From an uncultured Desulfuromonadales bacterium (GTDB lineage: Bacteria > Desulfobacterota > Desulfuromonadia > Desulfuromonadales > Geopsychrobacteraceae), in NCBI GenBank assembly GCA_945787295.1, contig CALZHQ010000001.1, positions 116,032 to 180,031 of the forward strand: 64,000 nucleotides of DNA, written 5' to 3'. The notes beneath the pieces are model-generated. The model searched no databases. It saw only the letters and a list, made by a program, of their open reading frames with translations, and had not been told where the DNA came from. A program made the translations under genes and the position numbers. Shown in pieces: positions 39,495 to 47,619 of the stretch (position 1 is the stretch's first letter; each line of letters opens with the position of its first letter).

Positions 39495-40937
39495 TCATAA
39501 CACCACATCTGTGATTCCCGGCAGCTCCAATAATTTCAGTTTGAGGGCCTGCTTCGCCTCGGCATCACCATGCACCAGCCGCACCTGGCAGGGGCCTCGG
39601 CCGATGCGGCGGACAAAGTTTAGCAGATCTTTCTGATCGGCATGGGCGCTGTAGCTCGACAGGGTGTGAATGCGGGCGCGGATCGGGTAACGGCGGCCGT
39701 CGAGCATCAGGTACCCCCCCTTGGGCCCGTACTGCTGTATCTGCCGCCCCGGCGTGCCGTAGGCCTGGTAACCGACAAAAACCATGTCGGTGCGTTTATC
39801 GCCGATCAGCTCCTTGATGTAGTTGACGATCCGCCCGCCGGCGCACATCCCGCTGGCTGCCAGCACCACGCAGGGGCGCGCGCTCTTCTTCAAGTAAGCG
39901 ACGCTGTTCTTATGATCCTGATGGCTGTCCACCGTGGTCAGCTGCTCGAAGCTCAAGGGGTGCCGTCCGGCGGCCTTCTTCGCCCGCGCTTCGGCGTCCC
40001 AGAAAGGACGCAGCTCGCGGAATGCCTTGGTAAAGCGCGCCGCCAGCGGCGAGTCGACGATGATCTCCAGCTCCTCCCAGGGCAAGCCCTTGGCGGCAAA
40101 GCGTGCCTGATTGCGATGGATGATCTCCTCCAGTTCGTAGAGCAGCTCCTGGGTCCGGCCGATGGAAAAGGCCGGCACCAGCACCACGCCGCGGTCCTGC
40201 AGGGCCAGCTCGACTACTTCCCGCAGCCGCCGCCGGCGCTCCTTGCGCCCATCGTGCAGCTTGTCGCCGTAGGTGCTCTCCAGCACGACGATATCAGCCC
40301 GCACCGGCGAACGGGGCGTCGGGATCAACGGCGTGTACGGCGCGCCGAGGTCGCCGGAGAACACCACCCGGAAATCCGGGCGGGAGTTCTCCGGCAGGTC
40401 TGCCATCCGGCACTCCACGTAAGCCGAGCCGAGGATGTGTCCCGCCGGCTGCAGGCGGATCTCGAGCCGCCCGGCGCCTTCCAATGCGATCGGTTGCCAG
40501 CGCGTGTAGGGAACCGGAACGATCAGCTCGGCCAGGCGGTCGAGAAAACTCTCGACCAGGCGCCGGTTGCGGGTGAAACCGACCTTGATCGCGTCCTCAA
40601 GCACCAGCGGCAACAGCCTGGCCGAAGGCTCGGAGCAGTAGATCGGCCCGTCGAAGCCGGCCGCCAGCAGATACGGGATCCGCCCGACATGGTCGATATG
40701 CACGTGGGTCACCACCAGCGCGCGAATATGTTCGATGGCGAAATCGATCTCCTGGCCGTTTTCATCCGCGCCATCACGGGACGACGCCTCGGCGCCCTGG
40801 AACAGGCCGCAATCGATCAGAATTGCGTCCCTTTCGCCAAGCCGCAATTCGTGGCAGGAGCCGGTTACGCCCTGTTTGGCACCGTGATGGAGGATTTCGA
40901 TTCCGGCCGGAGTCGTGCAATCTGCGTTACTGCTCAA
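39495..40937 (-). CDS. Metallo-beta-lactamase/beta-CASP RNA-processing-type hydrolase
   Basis: A 480-residue nuclease of the CPSF/YsH1-like family. The metallo-beta-lactamase domain carries HVHIDH at 78-83, GDLGAPYTP and later His ligands; the beta-CASP insert has SGMCAGGRIVNYI, and the RNA-specificity (RMMBL) part has SYSAHADQ and RLVHGDAEAKQAL. Expected to be an RNA endo- or exonuclease, though bacterial members are little studied. Its start overlaps the stop of the upstream lipoprotein gene by 11 bases. Confidence 0.88.
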   Translation of the reverse strand: MSSNADCTTPAGIEILHHGAKQGVTGSCHELRLGERDAILIDCGLFQGAEASSRDGADENGQEIDFAIEHIRALVVTHVHIDHVGRIPYLLAAGFDGPIYCSEPSARLLPLVLEDAIKVGFTRNRRLVESFLDRLAELIVPVPYTRWQPIALEGAGRLEIRLQPAGHILGSAYVECRMADLPENSRPDFRVVFSGDLGAPYTPLIPTPRSPVRADIVVLESTYGDKLHDGRKERRRRLREVVELALQDRGVVLVPAFSIGRTQELLYELEEIIHRNQARFAAKGLPWEELEIIVDSPLAARFTKAFRELRPFWDAEARAKKAAGRHPLSFEQLTTVDSHQDHKNSVAYLKKSARPCVVLAASGMCAGGRIVNYIKELIGDKRTDMVFVGYQAYGTPGRQIQQYGPKGGYLMLDGRRYPIRARIHTLSSYSAHADQKDLLNFVRRIGRGPCQVRLVHGDAEAKQALKLKLLELPGITDVVL

Positions 40938-41424
40938 TGCTCATCCCCTCTGCGCTCAGCCTCTCATTAATGCGCGTCAGCAGCTCCCGCTCGAAATGAC
41001 CGTTCCACAAGCGGACATACTGTTGCGCCTCGGCAGCAATCTCGCGACTGACGTCCAGCGACTTGCGCGCCACGTCGGTCTGGTAAAACGACAACAGCTG
41101 GTGAATCTCCTCTGGCGTATAATAACGCCGGTAAATCGGCACCAGGGCATCGAGCAGCCGCTGCTGTTCCGCGTCGCCGACCGCCTTCAGCTCAGCGGCA
41201 ATCATCTGCTCGGCCAGTTCGGGCGGGATCTCTTTGGCCGCCAGCAGCGCGCCGAGCTGGTCAGCGGTTCGCCTCTGAACATCGGCAACCAAACGTTCGG
41301 TCAGGCTGGAACGCACCAGCTGCTCCGCCTCGGCGAGTTTCCCCGCCTCCGAAACCGGAACTGGTGGAGTGGCGGCACAGGCGGTCAGAGTCACGGTCAA
41401 TAGCAGAAAAATCACGGTTCGCAT
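40927..41424 (-). CDS. DUF2059-like lipoprotein
   Basis: A 165-residue probable lipoprotein with a signal peptide and lipobox (TLTACAA). The middle is helical, and the C-terminal part LVPIYRRYYTPEEIHQLLSFYQTDVARKSLD is the DUF2059 signature (paired helices with conserved YxxYxT.EE and FYxSxxGxK). Periplasmic role unknown. It overlaps the beta-CASP gene. Confidence 0.75.
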   Translation of the reverse strand: MRTVIFLLLTVTLTACAATPPVPVSEAGKLAEAEQLVRSSLTERLVADVQRRTADQLGALLAAKEIPPELAEQMIAAELKAVGDAEQQRLLDALVPIYRRYYTPEEIHQLLSFYQTDVARKSLDVSREIAAEAQQYVRLWNGHFERELLTRINERLSAEGMSIEQ

Positions 41425-41624
41425 GGCGGTTCCTTGTGAATTGGCGAGGTTAACAGACAGAATACCGCAGCCGGAGAGGAATCGGAACCGCTGTTTATAA
41501 AAGAAGGAGGAGATTCACGGCTGTTTCTGCTTATCGGACAGATGTAAGATTTTTGTGATAACCGTAGGTTAAACTAGAGGAGTAATAGCAGAGCATCGTC
41601 AATAATCACTGGGGGGGGGAAACG

Positions 41625-41891
41625 ATGAGACAATTTTATGTCTATCGCGGCAGTATGGTTTCAGCAGAAGTCTTTGCCAGAAAAAATTCCGTGGAAGATC
41701 AGATCGTCCAGAAATGCTATGAGATTTTCAACGACAGCACACAACCACCGATGGCCAAGCAAAGGGCGGCTTTGAACATCAGGTCCTTGACCCAGGACAA
41801 TGAGCCGATCAGCCGCTGGCGGCAAACCCATGAAAAAGCGACTCCCTATTTTGTGGCCAGCACCAAGAAGAGCGATCCCCGGGTGGGATGA
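41625..41891 (+). CDS. Hypothetical small protein
   Basis: An 88-residue basic, soluble protein (MRQFYVYRGSMVSAEVFARK) with no recognised domain. A G-rich run (GGGGGGGG) 6 bases before the ATG can serve as ribosome-binding site. It stands alone between divergent and convergent neighbours, 37 bases from the Usp stop. Confidence 0.45.
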   Translation: MRQFYVYRGSMVSAEVFARKNSVEDQIVQKCYEIFNDSTQPPMAKQRAALNIRSLTQDNEPISRWRQTHEKATPYFVASTKKSDPRVG

Positions 41892-41927
41892 AGTATCTGG
41901 CGGCGTTGCCGGCTATCCCGACACCGG

Positions 41928-42440
41928 TTACGAATACTTCGATTCACTCAAACCTTCAGGAATCCGCACCACCAGCACCGGCACATTGGCGCTGTGCAGA
42001 ATCTTCATTGTCGTCGAACCGAGCAGCGCATCGGCCACCACCGTGTGCCGGTGCGACCCCATGATGATCAGATCGGCCTCAAACTCATCGGCAGCCGACA
42101 GGATGGCCGCCTTTGGCGCATGCTCCGAGATCCGGATATTGGCGATCACATCGGCAGGTACGTCATTTTTCTCCACGACCTGCCGACAGATCTCTTCCAG
42201 ACGCGCTGAGACTTTTTCCGCGGTATCGAGCGGTGACTTTTCAAAGTCATCCAGCATCCCCTCCTGCTGCATGTAAATCTCAGCCTGGCCCTGATCGGTG
42301 ATATTCAGAGCTTCGTGGCTGTGGACGACATGAATCCGAGCGGCGTATTTCTGGGCCTGACTCAGGGCATAGGTCAGAACGTATTCGGTGTCCTGGCCTA
42401 ACCCTGCAGCGAACAGGATATTGCGGATATTCGGCAGCAT
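41928..42440 (-). CDS. Universal stress protein, UspA family
   Basis: A 170-residue UspA-fold protein (NIRNILFAAGLGQDTEYVL ... LIIMGSHRHTVVADALLGSTTMKIL ... VPVLVVR). The ATP-binding motif G-x2-G-x9-G-S/T is altered: the second Gly is Arg (GSHRH), so nucleotide binding may be weakened. A GGAGGAG sits before the ATG at 42440, which is preferred over a start 10 codons upstream. Expected role: stress survival or regulation; partner unknown. Confidence 0.88.
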   Translation of the reverse strand: MLPNIRNILFAAGLGQDTEYVLTYALSQAQKYAARIHVVHSHEALNITDQGQAEIYMQQEGMLDDFEKSPLDTAEKVSARLEEICRQVVEKNDVPADVIANIRISEHAPKAAILSAADEFEADLIIMGSHRHTVVADALLGSTTMKILHSANVPVLVVRIPEGLSESKYS

Positions 42441-42572
42441 AATTCTCCTCCACTTCTGCTCTCTTTTCAACAGCGAACCTGCGATAGTACGAGGGAGTGT
42501 ACATCTTCAAGTATGCCGCAGTTTTCAGCGGCCGCCAGTTTTTGTTGCCTCGAGAAATAGATTGCAGAAATA

Positions 42573-42631
42573 GGGACGGATAGATTTTTCAATTCTCATC
42601 CGAAAAGGCCGCCAGGAAATATATCTGTCCC
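42573..42631. repeat. REP-like palindromic repeat, copy A
   Basis: About 59 bases begin GGGACGGATAGAT and end ATATATCTGTCCC, an imperfect inverted repeat. The core TTTTTCAAT.CTCATC and AAAAGGCCGCCAG is shared with copy B at 44473. Intergenic, upstream of the rubrerythrin-like gene. Confidence 0.75.
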
Positions 42632-42740
42632 TTTCCCCCCTGTTGTCGATTTTCCCTGGGTGCTTGACAACGATGCTGCACCAATTACCTTTTAAGATGG
42701 ATTCCAGATCGACTGCAACCAACAGGTCGGGGAGGCAGAG

Positions 42741-43256
42741 ATGAACGTATTAGATTTCGCAATGAAGATGGAAGAGGACGGCAAGACCTATTACGAAAAG
42801 CTGGCCAGCCAGACCCGGCATCCGGGCCTGAAGACCATTTTCACGCGGCTGGCTGAGGACGAACAGAAACACTATGAGATCTTCCAGAAGCTGAAAACAA
42901 GCCGGAGTGCTCCGGCCATGTCAGACTCCACGATCATTGCCGAGGCCAAGAATGTTTTTGCGGAATTGCCAAACGAAGAGAAGACTCTAAAAGGGCTCGA
43001 AGGAGACCTCGCGGCCTACCAGCATGCCATGAAGGTTGAGGCCGACAGCTACCGGCTTTACGAAAAAGCCGCCAGCGAGGAGAAAGACCCGGCAACGAAA
43101 AAGCTGCTGATGACGATCGCTGGCGAGGAACACAAGCACTTCAACGTCCTGGAAAATGTTTATCACTTCGTCAACGCTCCCAACCAGTTTATGGCCTGGG
43201 GTGAATTCAGCAACCTTGATGAGTTCAAGCAGTTTGGACGCAATGTCGAGGACTGA
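42741..43256 (+). CDS. Rubrerythrin-like ferritin-family diiron protein
   Basis: A 171-residue four-helix diiron protein with two ExxH-containing pairs: AEDEQKHYEIF and AGEEHKHFNVL, plus MEEDGKTYYEKL and KVEADSYRLYEKAA supplying the other Glu ligands. It lacks a C-terminal rubredoxin domain, so it is a short 'rubrerythrin/ferritin-like' form. In anaerobes such proteins remove peroxide or store iron. GGGAGG lies 5 bases before the ATG. It is monocistronic. Confidence 0.88.
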   Translation: MNVLDFAMKMEEDGKTYYEKLASQTRHPGLKTIFTRLAEDEQKHYEIFQKLKTSRSAPAMSDSTIIAEAKNVFAELPNEEKTLKGLEGDLAAYQHAMKVEADSYRLYEKAASEEKDPATKKLLMTIAGEEHKHFNVLENVYHFVNAPNQFMAWGEFSNLDEFKQFGRNVED

Positions 43257-43443
43257 GGGCCAGCGGCTCGATGTTTTTGAACGAGGGGGATTAATCTTTG
43301 CCCCCAAGGTCTAAGGTGCAAGCCATTCGAAGCGTAAACGGCCCAGAATACTATTTTGGGAAATACAGCATTATAACTCCGGAACGACCAATCGAGAGGG
43401 GCCTCGCTTTTCTCCAGAGCCCGATTTTATAAAGGGGCAATTT

Positions 43444-43662
43444 CTACTTTTTAGCGAACACAAAGGGTTGATTTTTTTTCGCCAGATGAATCTGCTCTGC
43501 CAGAACCAGAGACAACCAGCCGACGGTCAGAAATATGAATAGGGTCGGTAGCACATTGCGAAAAAGATGATGCTTGAAACGCATCCAGAGAGTGGGTGAA
43601 GCGGATCTGGTTGAGGACATCCGGGGAAGAGAATAATTCGTTTCAACAGTTCGAGACCTCAT
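43444..43662 (-). CDS. Small single-span membrane protein
   Basis: A 72-residue protein with a basic N-terminus and one membrane span (LPTLFIFLTVGWLSLVLA) ending in a Lys-rich tail (AKK). GGAGGG lies 8 bases before the ATG, supporting translation. No family recognised. About 110 bases separate it from mraZ, upstream on the same strand. Confidence 0.5.
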   Translation of the reverse strand: MRSRTVETNYSLPRMSSTRSASPTLWMRFKHHLFRNVLPTLFIFLTVGWLSLVLAEQIHLAKKNQPFVFAKK

Positions 43663-43773
43663 TGTTGAACCCTCCTTCCTTTTGAACAGTAACTGACGCC
43701 TTTAGAGACCTGCACCGTTCCTCCTGAACACATTCAAAGATTGATAAAAGAAACATCGACATAATGATTTCAT

Positions 43774-44232
43774 TTACGGGAGATCAAGTTTTTCGATCAA
43801 CTCTTCCTCAGCCGTGATCAGTTCGACATCGGCGCCCACCACCTGACAATAGCGGGCAGGGCTGAAGATATCGATGCGGCGGAAGTTGCCGACCACGACC
43901 ACTTCGCGCTCATCCTCGCCCAAACCAGCCCATTTCCGCTGAGCTTTACTGAGTGGGATACGCCCCTGCTTGTCGATCACCACCTCGGTTTTTGGTGCGA
44001 TATACAAACGATTCAACGCTGTGCGAATTTTTCCACTTGCGGTTTCCTCCAGGCGTAACACAAACTCCTGCCACTCAGGTTCAGAGTACGCGGTTAAACC
44101 ACCGTCCATATTCTTGGTGACAACCAGGGCGACGTCTTCACGAAACTGACTCAGAATCTCCCGGAACTCCCGCGGGATGCTGATCCGCCCCTTATCATCC
44201 AGCGACTTATAATGTTCGCCTGAAAACTTCAT
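43774..44232 (-). CDS. mraZ: Transcriptional repressor MraZ (not in a dcw cluster)
   Basis: Homologue of the division/cell-wall operon regulator. The 152 residues hold two SpoVT/AbrB-like half-domains; the signatures SLDDKGRISIPREFR and VVIDKQGRIPLSKAQRK are both present. The ATG at 44232 follows GGAG; the frame is open 8 codons upstream. Unusually, no mraW, ftsL or mur genes are nearby; the gene is followed only by a small membrane protein. Three AAGTGG boxes at 10-base steps lie between its promoter and start, the typical MraZ operator, so autoregulation is predicted. Confidence 0.92.
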   Translation of the reverse strand: MKFSGEHYKSLDDKGRISIPREFREILSQFREDVALVVTKNMDGGLTAYSEPEWQEFVLRLEETASGKIRTALNRLYIAPKTEVVIDKQGRIPLSKAQRKWAGLGEDEREVVVVGNFRRIDIFSPARYCQVVGADVELITAEEELIEKLDLP

Positions 44233-44302
44233 CCACTTTTCTCCACTTGTCACCACTTCTACCCAAATATAGCGATAGAATTGGTTATGTCAAGAAAGTG
44301 GG
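44233..44302 (-). promoter_or_regulatory. mraZ promoter and MraZ-box operator
   Basis: On the minus strand a TTGACA (44288-44293) and TATATT (44266-44271) are 16 bases apart. Immediately downstream are three AAGTGG repeats at exactly 10-base steps (44253, 44243, 44233), matching MraZ operators. A further box, inverted, overlaps 44295-44302. Confidence 0.8.
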
Positions 44303-44472
44303 TGATTTTCAAAGATGATCAAGGGAAGAGGCAGCTGCGGCGTAAGCACCCGTAAAAAAAATCCGCCCCAGTCAAAGCTTTTCAGGCCGACCAGTGCGGA
44401 TCAAGAACAGAAAGTGGGCAACATAGAGTACGGGGCAACTTAAGGGGCGTTCTTGATATTTGCAACAGAAAT

Positions 44473-44533
44473 GGCGGCGGATTTATTTTTCAATCCTCAT
44501 CAAAAAAGGCCGCCAGAAAACAAATCTGTCCCC
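44473..44533. repeat. REP-like palindromic repeat, copy B
   Basis: About 61 bases that align with copy A at 42573: shared TTTTTCAATCCTCATC and AAAAAAGGCCGCCAG and the terminal TCTGTCCC. The left arm is more decayed (GGCGGCGGATTTA). It lies between kefB and mraZ, in about 330 bases with no gene. Confidence 0.7.
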
Positions 44534-44566
44534 GAAAGCCTCAGAGTTCTTGCCTCCCAGAAGACG

Positions 44567-46483
44567 CTAGCTATCGGCAGTCGGCGAGTTGACTGACTCG
44601 GGGTGCCCCCGCCTCTCTGTCGCCGCCGTCACGGGCGTGGGCGAGTCCCAGGCGTGGTCATTCTGCAGGTGGCTGGCGCTGCGGTCGCTGGCGAGGAGCT
44701 GCTCCTGAAGCCGGATCTGCTCTTTGGCATTCGAGATATAACTGCTTTCATCGTTACGATGGGGGGCCAGGTGCCGCATCGCGGCCTCATCATGCTTCAT
44801 GAAGTCCAGACCGGCCCGCGTCGCACTGAAGCGACGATGACCCAGGCTGGTTAGAACGTCCACCCCGGCCCGCACCGAGGTATCGAGGAAGTCGCGGTAG
44901 ATATGGTCGACCCCGCTATCGAGCAGCTCATAGGCGTCGAGGTTGTGACCGGCGCGAGCCATGATCTTCAGGTTCGGGAAGTGCTTTTTGACCGAAGAGA
45001 CCAGCGTGTGGACGGTGGCGGGGTCGTCGATGGCGATAAACAGCAGGCGGGCACTGTCGGCCCCGGCCGAATGGAGGATGTCCAGCCGGGTGGCATCGCC
45101 GTAGAAGACCTGAAACCCCATCCTGCGCAGCAGGTCGACCTGGTCGGAGTCGCTGTCCAGGATGGTCGCCTCAACGCCGTTGGCGCGCAGAAATCGCCCC
45201 AGCGTGCTGCCGAAGGAGCCGAAGCCGGCAATTATGACCGGGTGCTCGGTGTCGATGAGGTCGGCCTCCTGCTCGTCCTGCTCCGGGGTCCCGAAGCGCG
45301 GCAGGATCAGCCGCTCGTTGAGCAGCAGCAGTATCGGGGTCAGGGTCATACTGATGGCCGTGACGGCCATGAGGGTTTCGGTCCAATCGCGGCCGAGGAT
45401 CGCCAGCCGGTCGATGAAGGCGAGCAGAACGAAGGCAAACTCCCCCACCTGGGACAGGCCGATGGCGAAGATGCTGTTCTGGTCGAAGGAGAGCCGGAAC
45501 AGCCGGCCGGCGAGAATCAGCACCGCCGCCTTGATCAGGATGACGGCCAGCACCAGGGAGACGATCTTGCCGGGCGCGCTGGCGAACAGCTTGAAATTGA
45601 TCGACGCGCCGACCGCGATGAAAAAGAGCCCAAGGAGCAGCCCCTTGAAGGGCTCGATGTCGCTTTCGAGCTCGTGGCGGAACTCGCTGTTGGCCAGCAG
45701 CACGCCGGCCAGAAAGGCCCCGAGGGCCGGACTCAGCCCCACCAGCTGCATCAGGAAGGCGATCCCGACGATGATCAGCAGCGCCGCGGCGACGGAAAGT
45801 TCGCGCACGCTCGCTTTGGTGATGATCCGCAGGAACGGGACGATGACAAAGCGCCCCAGCGCAATCACTGCGATGACGGCAAACAGAACCGACCCGGCCT
45901 TCAGCCAGACCGGCAGGCCGTCAAAGAGTGTCGCGCCATGGCCATGCGCCGCCCCGGCACCAGACTGGAGGGCCAGAAACGGGAGCAGGGCCAGCATTGG
46001 AATAACGGCGATGTCCTGGAACAGCAGCACGGCGAATGAGCTCGATCCGGCCTGCGAGGCGCCGAGCCCTTTCTCCTTAAGAGACTGAAGCACGATCGCC
46101 GTTGACGACATGGACAGGGCCAGCCCCGCAGCCAGGGCCGCGCGCCAGTCAAGCCCCAGCAGCAGGAAACCACCGGTAAGAATGAAGCTGGTCAGGGTCA
46201 GCTGCAGCGAGCCCAGCCCCAGGATACGCGAGCGCAGCCGCCAGAAATGCGCCGGTTCCAGCTCGAGCCCGACCAGAAAGAGCATCATCACCACACCGAA
46301 TTCGGCGAAGTGCATGATGTCCTCCCCCTCGTGCCCGACAAAACCGAGGCCGAAGGGGCCGATGAGGATGCCGGCCAGCAGGTAGCCAAGCACCGATCCC
46401 ATTCCCAGCCGCTTGGCGATGGGGACGCAGATCAGCGCCCCACCAAGGTAGACAATGGCCTGTCCCAGCAAGGTCTCGGTCAT
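44567..46483 (-). CDS. kefB: Glutathione-regulated-type potassium efflux antiporter KefB/KefC
   Basis: CPA2-family K+/H+ antiporter of 638 residues with about 12-13 membrane spans (1-390) and a Rossmann RCK/TrkA-N domain (about 405-520, VIIAGFGSFGSTLGRFLR). Family features: GYLLAGILIGP, the double Gln/Asp transport site in SVQDIAVIP-like LFQDIAVIPML, and the EFRHELESDIEPFKGLLLGLF motif. The tail is long and polar. The true start is ATG at 46483, overlapping the kefG stop by ATGA; the open frame extends 71 codons further but that part is a shadow of kefG. KefB versus KefC is not separable here. Confidence 0.92.
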   Translation of the reverse strand: MTETLLGQAIVYLGGALICVPIAKRLGMGSVLGYLLAGILIGPFGLGFVGHEGEDIMHFAEFGVVMMLFLVGLELEPAHFWRLRSRILGLGSLQLTLTSFILTGGFLLLGLDWRAALAAGLALSMSSTAIVLQSLKEKGLGASQAGSSSFAVLLFQDIAVIPMLALLPFLALQSGAGAAHGHGATLFDGLPVWLKAGSVLFAVIAVIALGRFVIVPFLRIITKASVRELSVAAALLIIVGIAFLMQLVGLSPALGAFLAGVLLANSEFRHELESDIEPFKGLLLGLFFIAVGASINFKLFASAPGKIVSLVLAVILIKAAVLILAGRLFRLSFDQNSIFAIGLSQVGEFAFVLLAFIDRLAILGRDWTETLMAVTAISMTLTPILLLLNERLILPRFGTPEQDEQEADLIDTEHPVIIAGFGSFGSTLGRFLRANGVEATILDSDSDQVDLLRRMGFQVFYGDATRLDILHSAGADSARLLFIAIDDPATVHTLVSSVKKHFPNLKIMARAGHNLDAYELLDSGVDHIYRDFLDTSVRAGVDVLTSLGHRRFSATRAGLDFMKHDEAAMRHLAPHRNDESSYISNAKEQIRLQEQLLASDRSASHLQNDHAWDSPTPVTAATERRGHPESVNSPTADS

Positions 46484-47088
46484 GATTGCCCCTGAGGGTT
46501 CGAAGCGGCGATCCAGTCGTTGAGAAACGGGTAGTCCCAAACCCCGTCCAGGGGCGGGGATTGCGCGAGGCTGAGCAGCACCTGCCGGTACTGCTCGGCG
46601 TAGTCGGCCCGCATGACGTCGGTCAGACGGTAGGTCCCCTGCACCACGAAGGGCGGCAGCCAGGTCATCCCGCACAGGGCGGCCACCTGCTCCCACGGCC
46701 GAAGCAATTCCGCGATCGTGTAGCGGTTGAATCCGTCCTGGGCGTAGCTCGCCCGCGTGCCACCGGTGGTTACCGCGTTGAAAATCAACTTGCGTTCAAG
46801 ATGCTGCCCCCCCTCACCGTGCGCCCAGCCATGCTCCAGCACCAGGTCGGTCCACTGCTTGAGCATGGCCGGCGCGCCGTACAGAAAAAAGGGGCTGTGC
46901 CAGACCAGGATCTGATGCTCGAGCAGCAGCGCCTGTTCCCGGGCAACATCGATGTTGAAGTCCGGGTACTGCTCGTAGAGGTCATGGATGGTGATAAAAT
47001 CCTGATCCTTAAGGCCGCGCAACAGGGCCATGTTGGTTCGGGATTTTTCGAAACGCGGATGCGCGAAGAGAATCAGCACTTTTTTCAT
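46480..47088 (-). CDS. kefG: Kef-system NAD(P)H oxidoreductase (ancillary flavoprotein)
   Basis: A flavodoxin-like quinone oxidoreductase of 202 residues, the usual accessory protein of KefB/KefC. Starting at the ATG at 47088 it reads MKKVLILFAHPRFEKSRTN, then WHSPFFLYGAPAMLKQWTDLVL and the TTGG loop, all features of the KefF/KefG group. The stop overlaps the kefB start, so the two are co-translated. KefG versus KefF is chosen from pairing with a KefB-like channel and is tentative. Confidence 0.88.
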   Translation of the reverse strand: MKKVLILFAHPRFEKSRTNMALLRGLKDQDFITIHDLYEQYPDFNIDVAREQALLLEHQILVWHSPFFLYGAPAMLKQWTDLVLEHGWAHGEGGQHLERKLIFNAVTTGGTRASYAQDGFNRYTIAELLRPWEQVAALCGMTWLPPFVVQGTYRLTDVMRADYAEQYRQVLLSLAQSPPLDGVWDYPFLNDWIAASNPQGQS

Positions 47089-47256
47089 GCTGAAAGGTAT
47101 AGGCAAAGATCCTAATGAAGTCAAGAAATCGGCCGGGCCGAACTGGAGAGAAGAAATTCTGGAGACAGAGGGACTGAACCCTAGCACCGCTTAACTCCAT
47201 AACCAATATGATTTCAATCAGTTCTAACTATTTGAGTTATAGTCGATTTTTGTCGC

Positions 47257-47284
47257 TTGACAACCCCGCAACCTGCGATAGAGT
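47257..47284 (+). promoter_or_regulatory. Candidate promoter upstream of the M48 protease gene
   Basis: TTGACA (47257-47262) and TAGAGT (47279-47284) are 16 bases apart on the plus strand. The gap 47089-47619 between the divergent kefG and the protease gene holds no other recognisable gene. Confidence 0.4.
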
Positions 47285-47619
47285 TCATATCAAACGGTGA
47301 CGGAATCACCAACGAGGCAAAGTAGAGCGGACGACCCTAAAAAAGTCGTTTATTGAATGGAAGAAATTCCAAAAAACAATAAATCGCTCGAAGAACCGGA
47401 ACAGTAAAATGAACCGGTAAACCTCCTGGTGGCATCCGTCATCGTTGTTTTTAGGCTCCCCAAACTCCTCCAGCTCGCCTCCCCGCTGTGACGACCCAAC
47501 AGTTCTGCTACCAGCCTAACCTTGAACGCAGCTTTCGCTCCCGCCAGAGATCGTTTCGATTGAAAACAATCGCCCCCTCGGTTTTAATAAGAGACAGGAG
47601 TTCTAAAGGAAAGGAAAGC

